Below, piece by piece: positions 51,236 to 61,092 of a DNA stretch of 64,000 nt (the stretch's first letter is position 1; every line of letters starts with the position of its first letter). Where the stretch lies: positions 34,035 to 98,034 of the forward strand of contig NZ_FQZD01000015.1 of assembly GCF_900141835.1 (NCBI RefSeq), given 5' to 3'. The stretch comes from Propionispora hippei DSM 15287. Lineage in GTDB: Bacteria > Bacillota > Negativicutes > Propionisporales > Propionisporaceae. Below the pieces are notes generated by a model. It made no database searches, had not been told where the DNA came from, and saw only the letters and a list, made by a program, of their open reading frames with translations. The position numbers and the translations under genes were made by a program.

Positions 51236-53908
51236 TTATTCAATATAGATATTTAGCATTTCTACAATATAGGCAAATTCACTTTCAGGAATTTCAATGC
51301 CGAATGCATTTTCGATTACTTTGTATTCGGCTTTTAGTGTATAAAAAATTGACTTTTTCTCCTTCTTCAAATCTTTCAATTTTATATATTCAAATTTTTC
51401 TTTAGAAATGATTCGCTCAATCATTCCCATATTGTGAAACATAAATTTGATTTTCAGTCCTCTGTCAGGTGTGATTGCAAGCTTCTTAATAAGTGAAATA
51501 TATACATCATTGAGTAATTTATAGGCTTTAGTTGGATTTAAAAAAATAAGTACCTGCTCTAGCAGACGGAGCATTTTGTCATGGTCATAATCAAAACAAT
51601 CCAATTCATTGCTTTCCGTTGTAGAAATGTATTCGCCTTCCGTTTCGATAGTGGAAGCGATGCTCATGCTTTGACCAATGAAGATACTGGATTTTTTTAC
51701 TTCTTCGGCAAGTAGCTCCAAGGTCATATTCGGCATCATGGCTTTGCGAGCGGCTTCAATTACCATGGGGGTACTTACCATCTTTATTGTAGTTGACGGA
51801 ATTCCTGTCTGCTTTGTAACTGATTCGGAAAAGGTTGTTAGGGAGCCCATGTCTACTAAAAACAATACACCTTTGGGCCTGCTTTCCCGGACCATGTCGA
51901 TTGCTTTAGTTAATGTGTCAGTTGTTGTTTCCGTGAGCGGCATATCGATTGCTTTAACATGATCGGTACTAAGTAATTGATTTGCCACGCTGGACATGCT
52001 GCTAGCGGTGGAATCTCCATGCGTTATTACGATGACACTGATATAATCTTGCGTGTCATTATTTTTTAAAGCATGGAGAAACATAGCAATAAAAACAGCT
52101 TCTTCATTTGGAATTTTTATAAACAGTGCTTTCTCGAGCTTTTCTTTAATTTTTAATGACATTTCATATTCATCAGTGAGATGGGTATGATCAATGGGCA
52201 AGTTCGATCTATATTCATGAACTCCGGTTCTAATTCGTTCAGTGAGTGCTTCGATATGGAGTGCCAAGCTGTAAACTATTTTAGAGTCGATAGAAATACG
52301 CCAATCCTCCGCCACTTCAGCGAGGATTTCTTTAACAACGTTAACCAATTGTTTTTGAATAATTCTATATAACATGGATTCGCTTTCGCTGGGCGTGTTC
52401 ACTGTTTTGGTATGAGGATGCTTATTAAAGTAGTTTTCTACTTGTGAATTAATATTTCTCTTAATGTCGGCAATTGATTTTCCTTCTTCAAAGTATTTCC
52501 TGGAGCTATTTAGCAGGCTTTCATAAAAATATTCTTCTGTTCGATAATCATCGTGGAGCAAAATTTTTTTTAACGGATTTTCATCTGCCGTCGTTTCGGC
52601 ATTGAATGTCAAATCAACAACTGAGTTCAAATCAAAACTTTGGACAAGCTCTTCCCGTTTTTGATCTATGGTAAACATGCTTTCAGCAAAGCGATTTGCC
52701 AATTGAGACAGCTTGATGTAAATTTTACTTTTATTTTCAGCCAGATAGTCGACAAAAGCATTGGCACAGATGATTTGAATATCATTTTTTAGCTGTCCGA
52801 TACTTCCCTTGCAGTCATATAATAAGAAAAACCTTAAAACTTCCGTCGATACTGTGACCGGAAGTTTTATTTTTTTTGATTCCTCGGTAAAAAAGGCGCA
52901 AATAAGCTGCATTCGTTCTTTCATTGGTCGTTCAGCCAGACTGGGGATTTTAATTATGCAGGGGATTCTACGCAAAAAAGTTGTCAACACGGATTTTTCA
53001 GGATTTTCTGTCGTTGCCAGGATGAAGAGGATATTGGCCTCATTTTGATTGTTCGATTCACCGAGCCGGCGGAACTTTCCCCGATCCATCAGGGAGAATA
53101 ACATTTCCTGACCTTCCGGTGGAAGCCGATGCACTTCATCTAAAAATAGAATTCCCCCGTCGGCGGCATCAATTAAACCTAACTTTGTTTTGTCGGCACC
53201 GGTAAAAGCTCCCTTTATATGACCGAACAGGTAAGATAAGAGCAATTGAGAATTTCCGGCATAGTCGGCGCAGTTAAAAATAATGTAAGGTGCATTGGGT
53301 TTTAATTTTCCAATCTCCATGGAGTACCGGTACATGAGTTCGGCAAAGGTTGTTTTGCCGACACCGGTAGGCCCGATAAGAAAGGTATGCAGACCGCTGG
53401 GAGGGTAAACGATGGCAGCGATGGCCTGCTTCACCTGGTTTTTCAAGCTGCAATCTGCGCCAATAATATTGTCAAAAATCTTTTTGGCCGATTCAGTTTT
53501 GCTTTCGTTTATTGTAGAGAATGCTGGAGAGAGCGGCGCTTTTTGTATTGGATCAGATAAAACTTTTTTATCCCCGTGTGAATGTAGAAATTGCAAGAAA
53601 TTAATTCTGTTAGAGAATATGTATTGTGAAAATTGTATGGGAAAAAGTCGTTCGAGAACATTTTTTGAAAAGTATAATACCGGCTTGCCGGCCACTTTAA
53701 TCACGGCAGTTGATTTTACCAGTTGATTTAACTCTCGGCTGACATTTGAGCGGTCAATATTCAATTGAGCCGAGAGCTCGCCGGCATGCAGTCCATATTC
53801 AAGAATTTGTGTGGGTTCTTGCAGCTCCTGCTTATTAAAAGTCTTATTCAGTACCTGATAAATTCGGTCCTTTCTCGTTAAAAGAGCTTCGTCTTGCACC
53901 GCGTTCAC
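51236..53908 (-). CDS. levR: LevR/ManR-type sigma-54-dependent PTS activator
   Basis: This 890-residue regulator has an N-terminal helix-turn-helix (GELSAQLNIDRSNVSRELNQL), an AAA+ domain with Walker A GPTGVGKTTFAE, the sigma-54-contacting GAFTGADK and Walker B GGILFLDEVHRLP, then PTS regulation domains flanking an EIIA-Man-like region (VIVITHGDSTASSMSSVANQLL) whose His is phosphorylatable. It activates sigma-54 promoters when not phosphorylated by the cognate PTS. The target is the PTS operon on the opposite strand with a clear -24/-12 promoter. Start GTG 53908 or GTG 53899; GGAG spacing favours the latter. Confidence 0.93.
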   Translation of the reverse strand: MNAVQDEALLTRKDRIYQVLNKTFNKQELQEPTQILEYGLHAGELSAQLNIDRSNVSRELNQLVKSTAVIKVAGKPVLYFSKNVLERLFPIQFSQYIFSNRINFLQFLHSHGDKKVLSDPIQKAPLSPAFSTINESKTESAKKIFDNIIGADCSLKNQVKQAIAAIVYPPSGLHTFLIGPTGVGKTTFAELMYRYSMEIGKLKPNAPYIIFNCADYAGNSQLLLSYLFGHIKGAFTGADKTKLGLIDAADGGILFLDEVHRLPPEGQEMLFSLMDRGKFRRLGESNNQNEANILFILATTENPEKSVLTTFLRRIPCIIKIPSLAERPMKERMQLICAFFTEESKKIKLPVTVSTEVLRFFLLYDCKGSIGQLKNDIQIICANAFVDYLAENKSKIYIKLSQLANRFAESMFTIDQKREELVQSFDLNSVVDLTFNAETTADENPLKKILLHDDYRTEEYFYESLLNSSRKYFEEGKSIADIKRNINSQVENYFNKHPHTKTVNTPSESESMLYRIIQKQLVNVVKEILAEVAEDWRISIDSKIVYSLALHIEALTERIRTGVHEYRSNLPIDHTHLTDEYEMSLKIKEKLEKALFIKIPNEEAVFIAMFLHALKNNDTQDYISVIVITHGDSTASSMSSVANQLLSTDHVKAIDMPLTETTTDTLTKAIDMVRESRPKGVLFLVDMGSLTTFSESVTKQTGIPSTTIKMVSTPMVIEAARKAMMPNMTLELLAEEVKKSSIFIGQSMSIASTIETEGEYISTTESNELDCFDYDHDKMLRLLEQVLIFLNPTKAYKLLNDVYISLIKKLAITPDRGLKIKFMFHNMGMIERIISKEKFEYIKLKDLKKEKKSIFYTLKAEYKVIENAFGIEIPESEFAYIVEMLNIYIE

Positions 53909-54039
53909 TCTCCATATTGCTAATTTTGCGCATATAGTTTCTGTCTTGGCTATGCCAACTTGCGCCGCAAGGCTTGAACAGCTTATGGCAAGTTTTTATA
54001 CATAGTTCACTTTATATTATAACTGGAATGACATACTTG

Positions 54040-54186
54040 TGACACACTAAAATGACACAGATATGAAAATGAAATTTTTTTAAAATGACCGCCGGTAAGT
54101 CTTATTTGTTTTTTGACACACATAAATATGAAATCTTAAAAAACTACTGAAATAATGGGAAAAATGACGGTTTAGTTGACACACAT
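54040..54186 (+). promoter_or_regulatory. Repeated TGACACAC motifs, candidate LevR upstream activator sites
   Basis: TGACACAC occurs at 54040-54047, 54114-54121 and 54177-54184, the last two as TTGACACACAT. They lie 20-160 bases ahead of the sigma-54 promoter, where activators of this class bind. Direct binding is inference. Confidence 0.55.
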
Positions 54187-54200
54187 GAAGCGTTTTATAA

Positions 54201-54216
54201 TTGGCACGACATTTGC
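54201..54216 (+). promoter_or_regulatory. Sigma-54 promoter (-24/-12) of the PTS operon
   Basis: TTGGCACGACATTTGCA matches the sigma-54 consensus (TGGCAC then TTGC at the correct spacing), about 70 bases before the first gene. Confidence 0.88.
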
Positions 54217-54286
54217 AATATGTTATGAGCGAAGCAATAACGTAGTAAGAAAATATAAAATAGATACTGAATTTTGGAGGTACAGA

Positions 54287-54706
54287 ATGGTAGGTATATT
54301 GATTGCAACACATGGAGAGTTTGCCGCGGGAGTTTTGAATGCGGCTGAATTAATTCTTGGAAAGCAAAAAAAATGCAAGGCATTAAGCTTGTTCCAGGGA
54401 GATGACATCACCGCATTTGGCAAATTGATTTGCCGAAGTGTCGCAGAGCTAGATGATGGCGATGGCGTATTAATATTTACCGATTTATTTTTGGCGAGTC
54501 CATCTAATCAAGTGGCGGCCAACTATCCTCAATTAAAAGGACATAAATTTAAAACCATCACGGGTGTAAATCTTCCCATGCTGCTTGAAGCAATCGGACA
54601 GAGAAGCGCAGGAGAAGATCTGGAAGACACGGCAGCGGCTTCCATGCTTTCTGGTCAAAATGGAATTAGGGATTTACTCGTTGAGTTAAGCACAAATAAA
54701 GCCTGA
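54287..54706 (+). CDS. PTS mannose-family EIIA component
   Basis: This 139-residue protein begins MVGILIATHGEFAAGVLNAAELI; the His in ATHGEF is the phosphorylation site receiving phosphate from HPr. It continues TDLFLASPSNQVA and ends with a helical tail. GGAGG lies seven bases before the ATG. It is the first gene behind the sigma-54 promoter, and also feeds back on LevR in related systems. Confidence 0.92.
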   Translation: MVGILIATHGEFAAGVLNAAELILGKQKKCKALSLFQGDDITAFGKLICRSVAELDDGDGVLIFTDLFLASPSNQVAANYPQLKGHKFKTITGVNLPMLLEAIGQRSAGEDLEDTAAASMLSGQNGIRDLLVELSTNKA

Positions 54707-54729
54707 TAGGCCAGAAGGAGAAGAGGTAA

Positions 54730-55206
54730 ATGGCAAAAGTAGTATTAGCCCGTATTGACGACAGATTGATTCATGGACAGGTAATGACGGCGTGGCTGCC
54801 CTATGTGGGAGCGAACCACATTGTAGTTATTGATGATGAAACGGCAGCTGATGATTTTGTGAAATCGATTATGCAAATGTCGGTTCCCAGAGAAATTAAA
54901 CTGGATATTTACCATGGCGATGAAGCGGCAGCAGCAATTCAAAAAATGGATGATGATGAAAAGCTCATGCTTCTGGCGAAAATTCCGGAGAGTTTCTTAT
55001 CTTTACTTGAAACGGGAGTTTCATTGGAACGGATAATCATTGGCGGCATGGGGGCCAATCCCCAACGATCGAAATTTTATAAAAATATTTCAGCTTCCGG
55101 TTTAGAAAAAGAAACATTCAAAAAAATTATGGCTCATGGTACAGAACTGGTTATTCATATCATTCCGGACCAGCAAGCCGTTGGTCTGGAAGAATATTTA
55201 AAATAA
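54730..55206 (+). CDS. PTS mannose/fructose/sorbose family EIIB component (copy 1)
   Basis: This 158-residue domain has the phospho-His motif RIDDRLIHGQVMTAWL and ends PDQQAVGLEEYLK. It transfers phosphate from EIIA to the sugar crossing EIIC/EIID. A near-duplicate follows at 59034; by my count about four fifths of residues are identical, and the ribosome-site region is also alike. AGAAGGAGAAG precedes the ATG. Confidence 0.93.
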   Translation: MAKVVLARIDDRLIHGQVMTAWLPYVGANHIVVIDDETAADDFVKSIMQMSVPREIKLDIYHGDEAAAAIQKMDDDEKLMLLAKIPESFLSLLETGVSLERIIIGGMGANPQRSKFYKNISASGLEKETFKKIMAHGTELVIHIIPDQQAVGLEEYLK

Positions 55207-55293
55207 ATGAGTATAAGTCAAAAGAAAGGAAGGCGATTGGAGCATTAATTATGCAGGTCATTTCAACCGAAGAAAAGTTTAGGAGGAGAAAAA

Positions 55294-56382
55294 ATGGGGA
55301 AAAAGTTTAAGCTGCTGGCAGCACTTTCTCTGGTGTTGATGCTCATGGCACAATTGTTGACGGGTTGCGGCTCTACTGGTACTAAGGATGCAGCAACAGC
55401 GGACAAGAAACAAATAAAAGTTGGTTTTGCGCAAAAAACGTTAGAAAACGAATTCCAAAAAGCCTTAGCTGATGGTGTGGTGAAAGCCGGGGAAGCAAAG
55501 GGTTGGAAAGTAACGGTGCTGGATGCTAAAAATAGCATTGAAAACGAACAGAAAAACATGGAAACATTTGTTGCTCAAAAATATGATCTGATTTTTATTA
55601 ATGTAGTTGATACAAAGGCGGCAACTGAAAGTATTAATGCAGCCGTAAAAGCGGGTATTCCCGTGATCGGAATAGATAGTCATGTTGATGAGGCTGCCAA
55701 TGTCGTCACGGGGGTTTCGGCTCCTGACCTGGCTAATGGCAGAGTGGTTGGCTTATTTGCAGCAAAGCAATACGATAAAAGCGAAATGATTTCCGCCGCT
55801 TTATTAAGCGGTAATAAAGGAAATCCTGGCGGACAGGCAAGAAGAAAAGGTCTGTTTGCCGGGATCATTGAGGGAAGAACGGGATGCACAGAGAAAGAAG
55901 CCTGGGCATTGGCCGATAAATTTGAACAGGAATTGACTGATAATGGTAAAGCTGTTAACAATGAAGCGAAATTTGCAGTTGTAACGCAAGGCTGGGGTAA
56001 CTGGACTGTAAATGGCGGACTCCCGGCGATGGAAGATATTTTGGTTGCTAATTCGAAAATTAATTGTGTACTCGGTGAAAATGACAGTATGTTGATTGGT
56101 GCTAAACAAGCGATTGACAATAGAAGTTTAACTGGGATTAAGATTTTTGCCGCAGCCGATGCGATGAAAGGCGCTTTAGAATTAATCAAAGGCGGTTCTG
56201 CTTATCAGGCTACCGGACTGAATAATCCTAAATTAGTCGGTGCTAAGGGTATTGATATAGCTGAGAAAGTGCTTGTTGAGCATGTTGATCCTAAGTCTTT
56301 TGGTAAAACCGTTACGACTGATCCAGTGTGTGTTACTGCTGAAAATGTTGATAAATTCTACGATCCCAATGCAATATTCTAA
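55294..56382 (+). CDS. Sugar ABC transporter substrate-binding lipoprotein (type 1, RbsB-like)
   Basis: This 362-residue protein has a lipobox (MLMAQLLTGCGS) and a periplasmic-binding fold of the ribose/galactose class: KVGFAQKTLENEFQKALADG, AVKAGIPVIGIDSH, VVGLFAAKQYD and AEKVLVEHVDPKSFGKTVTT. It delivers a sugar to the ATPase and permease that follow. AGGAGGAG precedes the ATG. The insertion inside a PTS operon is unusual. Confidence 0.88.
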   Translation: MGKKFKLLAALSLVLMLMAQLLTGCGSTGTKDAATADKKQIKVGFAQKTLENEFQKALADGVVKAGEAKGWKVTVLDAKNSIENEQKNMETFVAQKYDLIFINVVDTKAATESINAAVKAGIPVIGIDSHVDEAANVVTGVSAPDLANGRVVGLFAAKQYDKSEMISAALLSGNKGNPGGQARRKGLFAGIIEGRTGCTEKEAWALADKFEQELTDNGKAVNNEAKFAVVTQGWGNWTVNGGLPAMEDILVANSKINCVLGENDSMLIGAKQAIDNRSLTGIKIFAAADAMKGALELIKGGSAYQATGLNNPKLVGAKGIDIAEKVLVEHVDPKSFGKTVTTDPVCVTAENVDKFYDPNAIF

Positions 56383-56483
56383 AAATAACTAACTTTTTGT
56401 TCCTACTCTGCTCAATAGCCATCAAGGCAGAGTAGGAACAAGTATATTGAATTGTAAGTAACTCTAGGGAGGGAGGCATAAAT

Positions 56484-57974
56484 TTGGACGGGCAATATGT
56501 AGTGGAAATGGACGGTATATCAAAAACATTTGGCGGGATCAAAGCGGTAAGTAATATGCATTTACAACTCAAACGTGGCGAAATTCATGCTCTAATTGGG
56601 GAAAATGGTGCAGGCAAGTCCACCTTAATGAAGATATTATCCGGCGCGTACGCGAATGATACCGGAACTATAAAAATTGATGGCCAGATTATAAAGATAG
56701 GTTCGCCCCGCATGAGCCTGGAGCTTGGCATAGCTGTCATTTATCAGGAATTTATGCTGGTGCCGCATTTGACAGTAGCTGAAAATATTTTTATTGATAA
56801 ACTTTCCGATAAAAGTGGTCTTGTTAATTGGAACAGACTTCGAGCTGAATCAAAAAAGCTCCTGGTAAAGCTGGGCTTCGGGGATATTGACCCGGATGAT
56901 CGTATTTTGGATCTTTCTATAGCACATCAACAGATCGTGGAAATTTGCAAAGCTCTATCGAAAAATATAAAAGTGTTGGTTTTGGATGAGCCTTCGGCGG
57001 TATTGACTTTCAGTGAGATTGAAAAACTTTTTACGCTGTTAAGAGAATTGAAAAAGCAGGGAATTGCTATTGTGTACATTTCTCACCGGTTAGAGGAATT
57101 GTTTGCGTTATGCGATATTATCACCATCATGAAGGATGGTTGCTTTGCAGGAACTTTTAATGTACATGAGATTAATAAAACCGGCCTCATTGAAAAAATG
57201 GTGGGGCGGGAATTAAATACGCTCTTTCCTAAACGCAAGGTTAGCATTGGTGAGACTATGTTAGAAGTGAAGAATTTGTGCGCCGGACGGCAAGTGAACA
57301 ATGTATCGTTTTGTGTAAAAAAAGGTGAAATTATTGGCTTTAGCGGCCTGGTTGGTGCCGGCAGGACAGAGACCATGCGAGTTATTTTTGGCGCGGATAA
57401 AAAAGAAAGCGGCAGTATTAACTATAAGGGAAAAGAAGTAAACTTTCTTTCTCCTTATGATGCGGTGAAAAATAAAATGGGGTTTTTACCTGAAGATAGA
57501 AAGCAGCAGGGAGTATTAGTCGCCCTGTCTATTCGGCTGAATACCACGTTGACTTCCCTGGCGAAGGTGTCAAGCAGCGGGGTGCTTAACCATAAAAAGG
57601 ACACGAATTTTGCCACTAAGATTTTAAGTAATCTTAAGGCCAAATATAGTTCTATTAATGATAATGTCAATAGTTTAAGCGGGGGCAATCAGCAGAAAGT
57701 AGCACTGGCAAAATGGCTGGCCGCCGATTGTGAGCTAATTATCCTGGATGAACCAACACGGGGTGTAGACGTTGGTGCAAAGGCAGAAATATATAAGGCT
57801 ATGAATGATCTCGCAGAAGCAGGTGTGTCCATTATTATGATTTCATCGGAAATGGAAGAAGTTATTAATATGAGTGATCGTGTATATGTGATGCGACAAG
57901 GGAGCATATCGGGAGAACTTGCTAAGTCCGAGTTGACAGAGGTCGAAATAATGAAGCTATGTGTGGGAGAGTGA
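56484..57974 (+). CDS. Sugar ABC transporter ATP-binding protein (RbsA/MglA type)
   Basis: This 496-residue tandem ATPase has two nucleotide-binding halves. The first has GENGAGKSTLMKIL, DLSIAHQQIVEI and LVLDEPSAVLTFSEIE; the second has GFSGLVGAGRTETMRVIFG, LSGGNQQKVALAKWLA and ILDEPTRGVDVGAKAE. As in RbsA, the second Walker A is altered and probably weakly catalytic. The start is TTG 56484 with GGGAGGGAGG upstream. It overlaps the reading of the permease only at its stop. Confidence 0.9.
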   Translation: MDGQYVVEMDGISKTFGGIKAVSNMHLQLKRGEIHALIGENGAGKSTLMKILSGAYANDTGTIKIDGQIIKIGSPRMSLELGIAVIYQEFMLVPHLTVAENIFIDKLSDKSGLVNWNRLRAESKKLLVKLGFGDIDPDDRILDLSIAHQQIVEICKALSKNIKVLVLDEPSAVLTFSEIEKLFTLLRELKKQGIAIVYISHRLEELFALCDIITIMKDGCFAGTFNVHEINKTGLIEKMVGRELNTLFPKRKVSIGETMLEVKNLCAGRQVNNVSFCVKKGEIIGFSGLVGAGRTETMRVIFGADKKESGSINYKGKEVNFLSPYDAVKNKMGFLPEDRKQQGVLVALSIRLNTTLTSLAKVSSSGVLNHKKDTNFATKILSNLKAKYSSINDNVNSLSGGNQQKVALAKWLAADCELIILDEPTRGVDVGAKAEIYKAMNDLAEAGVSIIMISSEMEEVINMSDRVYVMRQGSISGELAKSELTEVEIMKLCVGE

Positions 57975-57978
57975 GAAG

Positions 57979-58947
57979 ATGCGACTTTTTGAAAAGGTTA
58001 TAAATAAAAATACAGTGAATGTTCTTAAAATATATAATACCTATTTGATTTTATTGCTTTGTTTGGCGGCCTGCATATTGATTTCACCGGATTTTTTTAC
58101 CGTAACGAATGCAATTAATATTGGCCGGCAATACGCCGGGGTGACTATTGTCAGTTTAGGTATGTTAATTGTAATTTTAACAGGAGGCATTGATCTTTCG
58201 GTGGGGATGATTGTCGCGTTAGGCAGCGTAACACTGGCCATTTGCTTAACTCACGGGCTAGGGATTTTTTTATCGGTGGTCCTCACCATTGCAGTAGGGT
58301 TGTTGTGTGGAACTATTTCAGGATTTTTTGTAGCAAAAATGAAAATGCCGTCGTTTGTTGTTACGTTAGCAATGATGACGATGGCTAATGGTGCCGCCTT
58401 TATGGCCTCAAACGGTTCGCCGATCAGGACACCGCAAAATACCATTGTACGGCTTGGCGACGGGACTGTAGGGGGGATTCCTTTACTGGTTATATTGGCA
58501 GCCTGCTTCGTATTAACATGCTTCTTTATCATCAATTATACGTCTTTTGGCAGACTTGTTCTTGCTATCGGCAGTAATGAAGTTGCTGTGCGTCTATCCG
58601 GTATAAGAGTCGATCGCTACAAGATGGCAGTATACTCAATTTCGGGGATGTGTGCCGCGGTAGGCGGCATTGTGGCTACCTCACGTACTGCTATTGGAAC
58701 ACCCTTATACGGTGCAGGCCTGGAATTAGATGCAATTGCAGCTTGTGTAATCGGTGGCGCCAGCCTCTCAGGCGGTGAAGGGTCCGCAGTTAAAACACTA
58801 GTTGGTGTCTTAATACTGGCATTAATCGGAAACATTATGAATTTGTTAGCAGTACCTTCTTATCCGCAGGCTATAATCAAAGGTATCATTATTATTGCGT
58901 CAACATTAATTCAGGTATTTACTGCTTCTAACAGGAAAGCTGTTTAA
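57979..58947 (+). CDS. Sugar ABC transporter permease (RbsC type)
   Basis: This 322-residue membrane protein has about eight to ten helices and the RbsC-type GGIDLSVGMIVALGSVTLAI, AVGGIVATSRTAIGTPLYGAGLELDAIAACVIGGASLSGGEG and LVGVLILALIGNIMNLL. I start it at ATG 57979 (MRLFEKVINK), a few bases after GGGAGAG, so it lies four bases after the ATPase stop; the in-frame GTG at 57961 is upstream. It completes the importer. Confidence 0.9.
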   Translation: MRLFEKVINKNTVNVLKIYNTYLILLLCLAACILISPDFFTVTNAINIGRQYAGVTIVSLGMLIVILTGGIDLSVGMIVALGSVTLAICLTHGLGIFLSVVLTIAVGLLCGTISGFFVAKMKMPSFVVTLAMMTMANGAAFMASNGSPIRTPQNTIVRLGDGTVGGIPLLVILAACFVLTCFFIINYTSFGRLVLAIGSNEVAVRLSGIRVDRYKMAVYSISGMCAAVGGIVATSRTAIGTPLYGAGLELDAIAACVIGGASLSGGEGSAVKTLVGVLILALIGNIMNLLAVPSYPQAIIKGIIIIASTLIQVFTASNRKAV

Positions 58948-59033
58948 TGTGATGGAACTCAAGTAATTTCCTGAAAGCTTGTTATTTGGCGAAAGGGAAA
59001 AAACGAGCCTAACATAAGAAGGAGAATAGGTAA

Positions 59034-59510
59034 ATGGCAAAAGTAGTATTAGCTCGCATTGATGATCGATTGATTCATGGGCAGGTAATGACGGCCTGGT
59101 TACAATATGTTGGAGCAAATCACATTGTAATTATCGATGATGAAACGGCATCTGATGATTTTGTAAAATCAATTATTCAAATGTCGGTGCCAAGAGAAAT
59201 CAGGCTGGATATTTATCATTGCAAGGAAGCAGCCGCAGAAATTCAAAAAATGAGTGATCATGAAAATCTCTTGCTTCTTGCAAAAAATCCGGAAAGTTTT
59301 TTGTTCTTAATTGAAACAGGACTTCCGCTGAAAAAAGTAATTATCGGCGGCATGGGCGCAAATCCCGAACGGACGAAATTATACAAAAATATTTCTGCTT
59401 CGGATATAGAAAGAGCAATGCTCAAAAAAATTATGGCTCATGGTGTAGAAGTGGTAATTCATATTATTCCTGACCAGAAGGCAGTTGGCGTGGAAGAATA
59501 TTTGAAATAA
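59034..59510 (+). CDS. PTS mannose/fructose/sorbose family EIIB component (copy 2)
   Basis: This protein is the same length (158 residues) and layout as the EIIB at 54730, including RIDDRLIHGQVMTAWL and PDQKAVGVEEYLK. Differences cluster in the middle and C-terminal thirds. The preceding AGAAGGAGAATAGG and the first codons match the first copy almost base for base. One copy may serve a different EIIC/EIID or be a duplicate fixed during ABC-gene insertion. Confidence 0.92.
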   Translation: MAKVVLARIDDRLIHGQVMTAWLQYVGANHIVIIDDETASDDFVKSIIQMSVPREIRLDIYHCKEAAAEIQKMSDHENLLLLAKNPESFLFLIETGLPLKKVIIGGMGANPERTKLYKNISASDIERAMLKKIMAHGVEVVIHIIPDQKAVGVEEYLK

Positions 59511-59537
59511 GTATAATAGAGTAAAGGGGTCTTTAGG

Positions 59538-60311
59538 GTGTTAAAAGGAAAATCGATCGTTGTTACAGGTGGTGGGAGCGGACTTGGCGCAGCAGCGTCA
59601 AAAGCTTTTGCCAGAGAAGGCGCAAAGATTGCAGTGCTCGATCTTGATGAAGCAGCCGCAAAACATACGGCAAATGAAATCATGGCAGAAGGCGGCGAAG
59701 CAATTTTTCAAAAAGTAAATGTGGTGGATAAAAAATCGGTCTTTCTAGCTGGAGATATAATTGCTGAACAATTCGGCGGTATTGATGTTTGGATGAATTG
59801 TGCAGGAGTATCCAAAATATTACCGTTTCTTGATTGTACAGAAGAAATTTGGGATTTTATGCTTGATATCAATCTCAAAGGGGGATTTTTTTGTTGCCAA
59901 AGTGCTGTAACACACATGCTTAAAAGCAACGGTGGAGTTATTATTAACTTGTCATCTCAATCGGGGAAAAAGGCAGGCTCCCATTATCAGGCATATTGTG
60001 CCAGTAAATTCGGCGTTATCGGACTTACCCAATCTATTGCTTTGGAGTTTGCAAAACAGGGTATCCGTGCCAATGCCATCTGTCCGGGTGTTGTACAAAC
60101 TCCCATGTGGGATAAACAAGTTCACGAGTATGCGAAAAAACGCAATCTGCAGCCTGAAGAAGTTATGCCTTATTTCTGCAAAACAATTCCGATGGGACGT
60201 GTTGCCAGCTATAAGAACTTTACCGATATGGCAATCTTTCTTGCTAGTGATAAATCCGAATATATGACAGGTCAAGCGCTAAATCTGACAGGTGGTTCTA
60301 TAATGTTTTAA
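59538..60311 (+). CDS. Short-chain dehydrogenase/reductase (sugar or polyol dehydrogenase)
   Basis: This 257-residue SDR has the cofactor motif VTGGGSGLGAAASKAFA, the acidic residue DLDEA that favours NAD(H), MNCAGVSKIL, and the catalytic Ser-Tyr-Lys in NLSSQSGKKAGSHYQAYCASKFG. The start is GTG 59538. It probably acts on the sugar or polyol, or its phosphate, brought in by the PTS or ABC system, for example as a hexitol or ketose dehydrogenase; the substrate is not known. Confidence 0.87.
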   Translation: MLKGKSIVVTGGGSGLGAAASKAFAREGAKIAVLDLDEAAAKHTANEIMAEGGEAIFQKVNVVDKKSVFLAGDIIAEQFGGIDVWMNCAGVSKILPFLDCTEEIWDFMLDINLKGGFFCCQSAVTHMLKSNGGVIINLSSQSGKKAGSHYQAYCASKFGVIGLTQSIALEFAKQGIRANAICPGVVQTPMWDKQVHEYAKKRNLQPEEVMPYFCKTIPMGRVASYKNFTDMAIFLASDKSEYMTGQALNLTGGSIMF

Positions 60312-60330
60312 TAAAAAGGGGAAAGAGGAT

Positions 60331-61092
60331 ATGTCAATTGATGTTTTTCAGGCTATATTGATTGGGGTAGTTTATTATTTGGGCTTCAATGGAACGCCAT
60401 GGTTGACAAATTTAGGAGCAACAATTGCCAATAGACCCTTAATTGCGGGCACCCTGGTGGGATATATCCTTGGCGATCCAGTCACGGGCTGCGTGATTGG
60501 GGCCGCAATTAACTTACCCTTTTTAGCTACCATTTCTGCCGGCGGTACTGTCCCCATGGATCCGGGGTTAGCTGGAACAATTGGGACGGCCCTGGCCCTG
60601 GCAGCAGGAGCAACACCGCAGGTAGCAGTCGTTTTAGCTGTCATTGTCGGCTTTTTCGGATCCAAATTGTTTGCGCTTAGAATGACCGTGGACATAAAAT
60701 TTCTTCATATGGCCGATAAGGCTGCTGCAGAAGGCGACTATCGTAAATTAGTGTTTCTTAATATTGTACCACCGCAATTATTCCTGGCTTTTATCACGGT
60801 CATACCTGTAGCCTTAGTCGTATATTTCGGAGCAGATATCATGACTATGGCGGTTAAATCGCTCAGTGCAACGCCACTCCATGTTCTGACGGTTATTGGT
60901 GGTATCTTGCCTGCATTTGGCATTGCGATGAATTTGCGAGCTATCGTTAGTAAAAATATTATCTTATTCTTTCTAATTGGTTTTATCTTACAGATGTACT
61001 TTCATGTCCCCATCATTGTAATTTCTATCATTGGATTTATTATTGCAGTATTCTACATAGAACATTCAATGAAGAATGAAGGAGCGAGATGA
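60331..61092 (+). CDS. PTS mannose-family EIIC component
   Basis: This 253-residue membrane protein has about seven to eight helices and family motifs LVGYILGDPVTGCVIGAAINLPFLATISAGGTVPMDPG and GFFGSKLFALRMTVDIKFLHMADKAAAEGD. It forms the sugar channel with EIID. GGGGAAAGAGG lies before the ATG. The gene is separated by a few bases from both neighbours. Confidence 0.93.
   Translation: MSIDVFQAILIGVVYYLGFNGTPWLTNLGATIANRPLIAGTLVGYILGDPVTGCVIGAAINLPFLATISAGGTVPMDPGLAGTIGTALALAAGATPQVAVVLAVIVGFFGSKLFALRMTVDIKFLHMADKAAAEGDYRKLVFLNIVPPQLFLAFITVIPVALVVYFGADIMTMAVKSLSATPLHVLTVIGGILPAFGIAMNLRAIVSKNIILFFLIGFILQMYFHVPIIVISIIGFIIAVFYIEHSMKNEGAR

Noticed and set aside
54040..54186. CRISPR-like direct repeats
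   Set aside because: Only three 8-11 bp motifs with irregular spacing; typical of activator sites, not an array.
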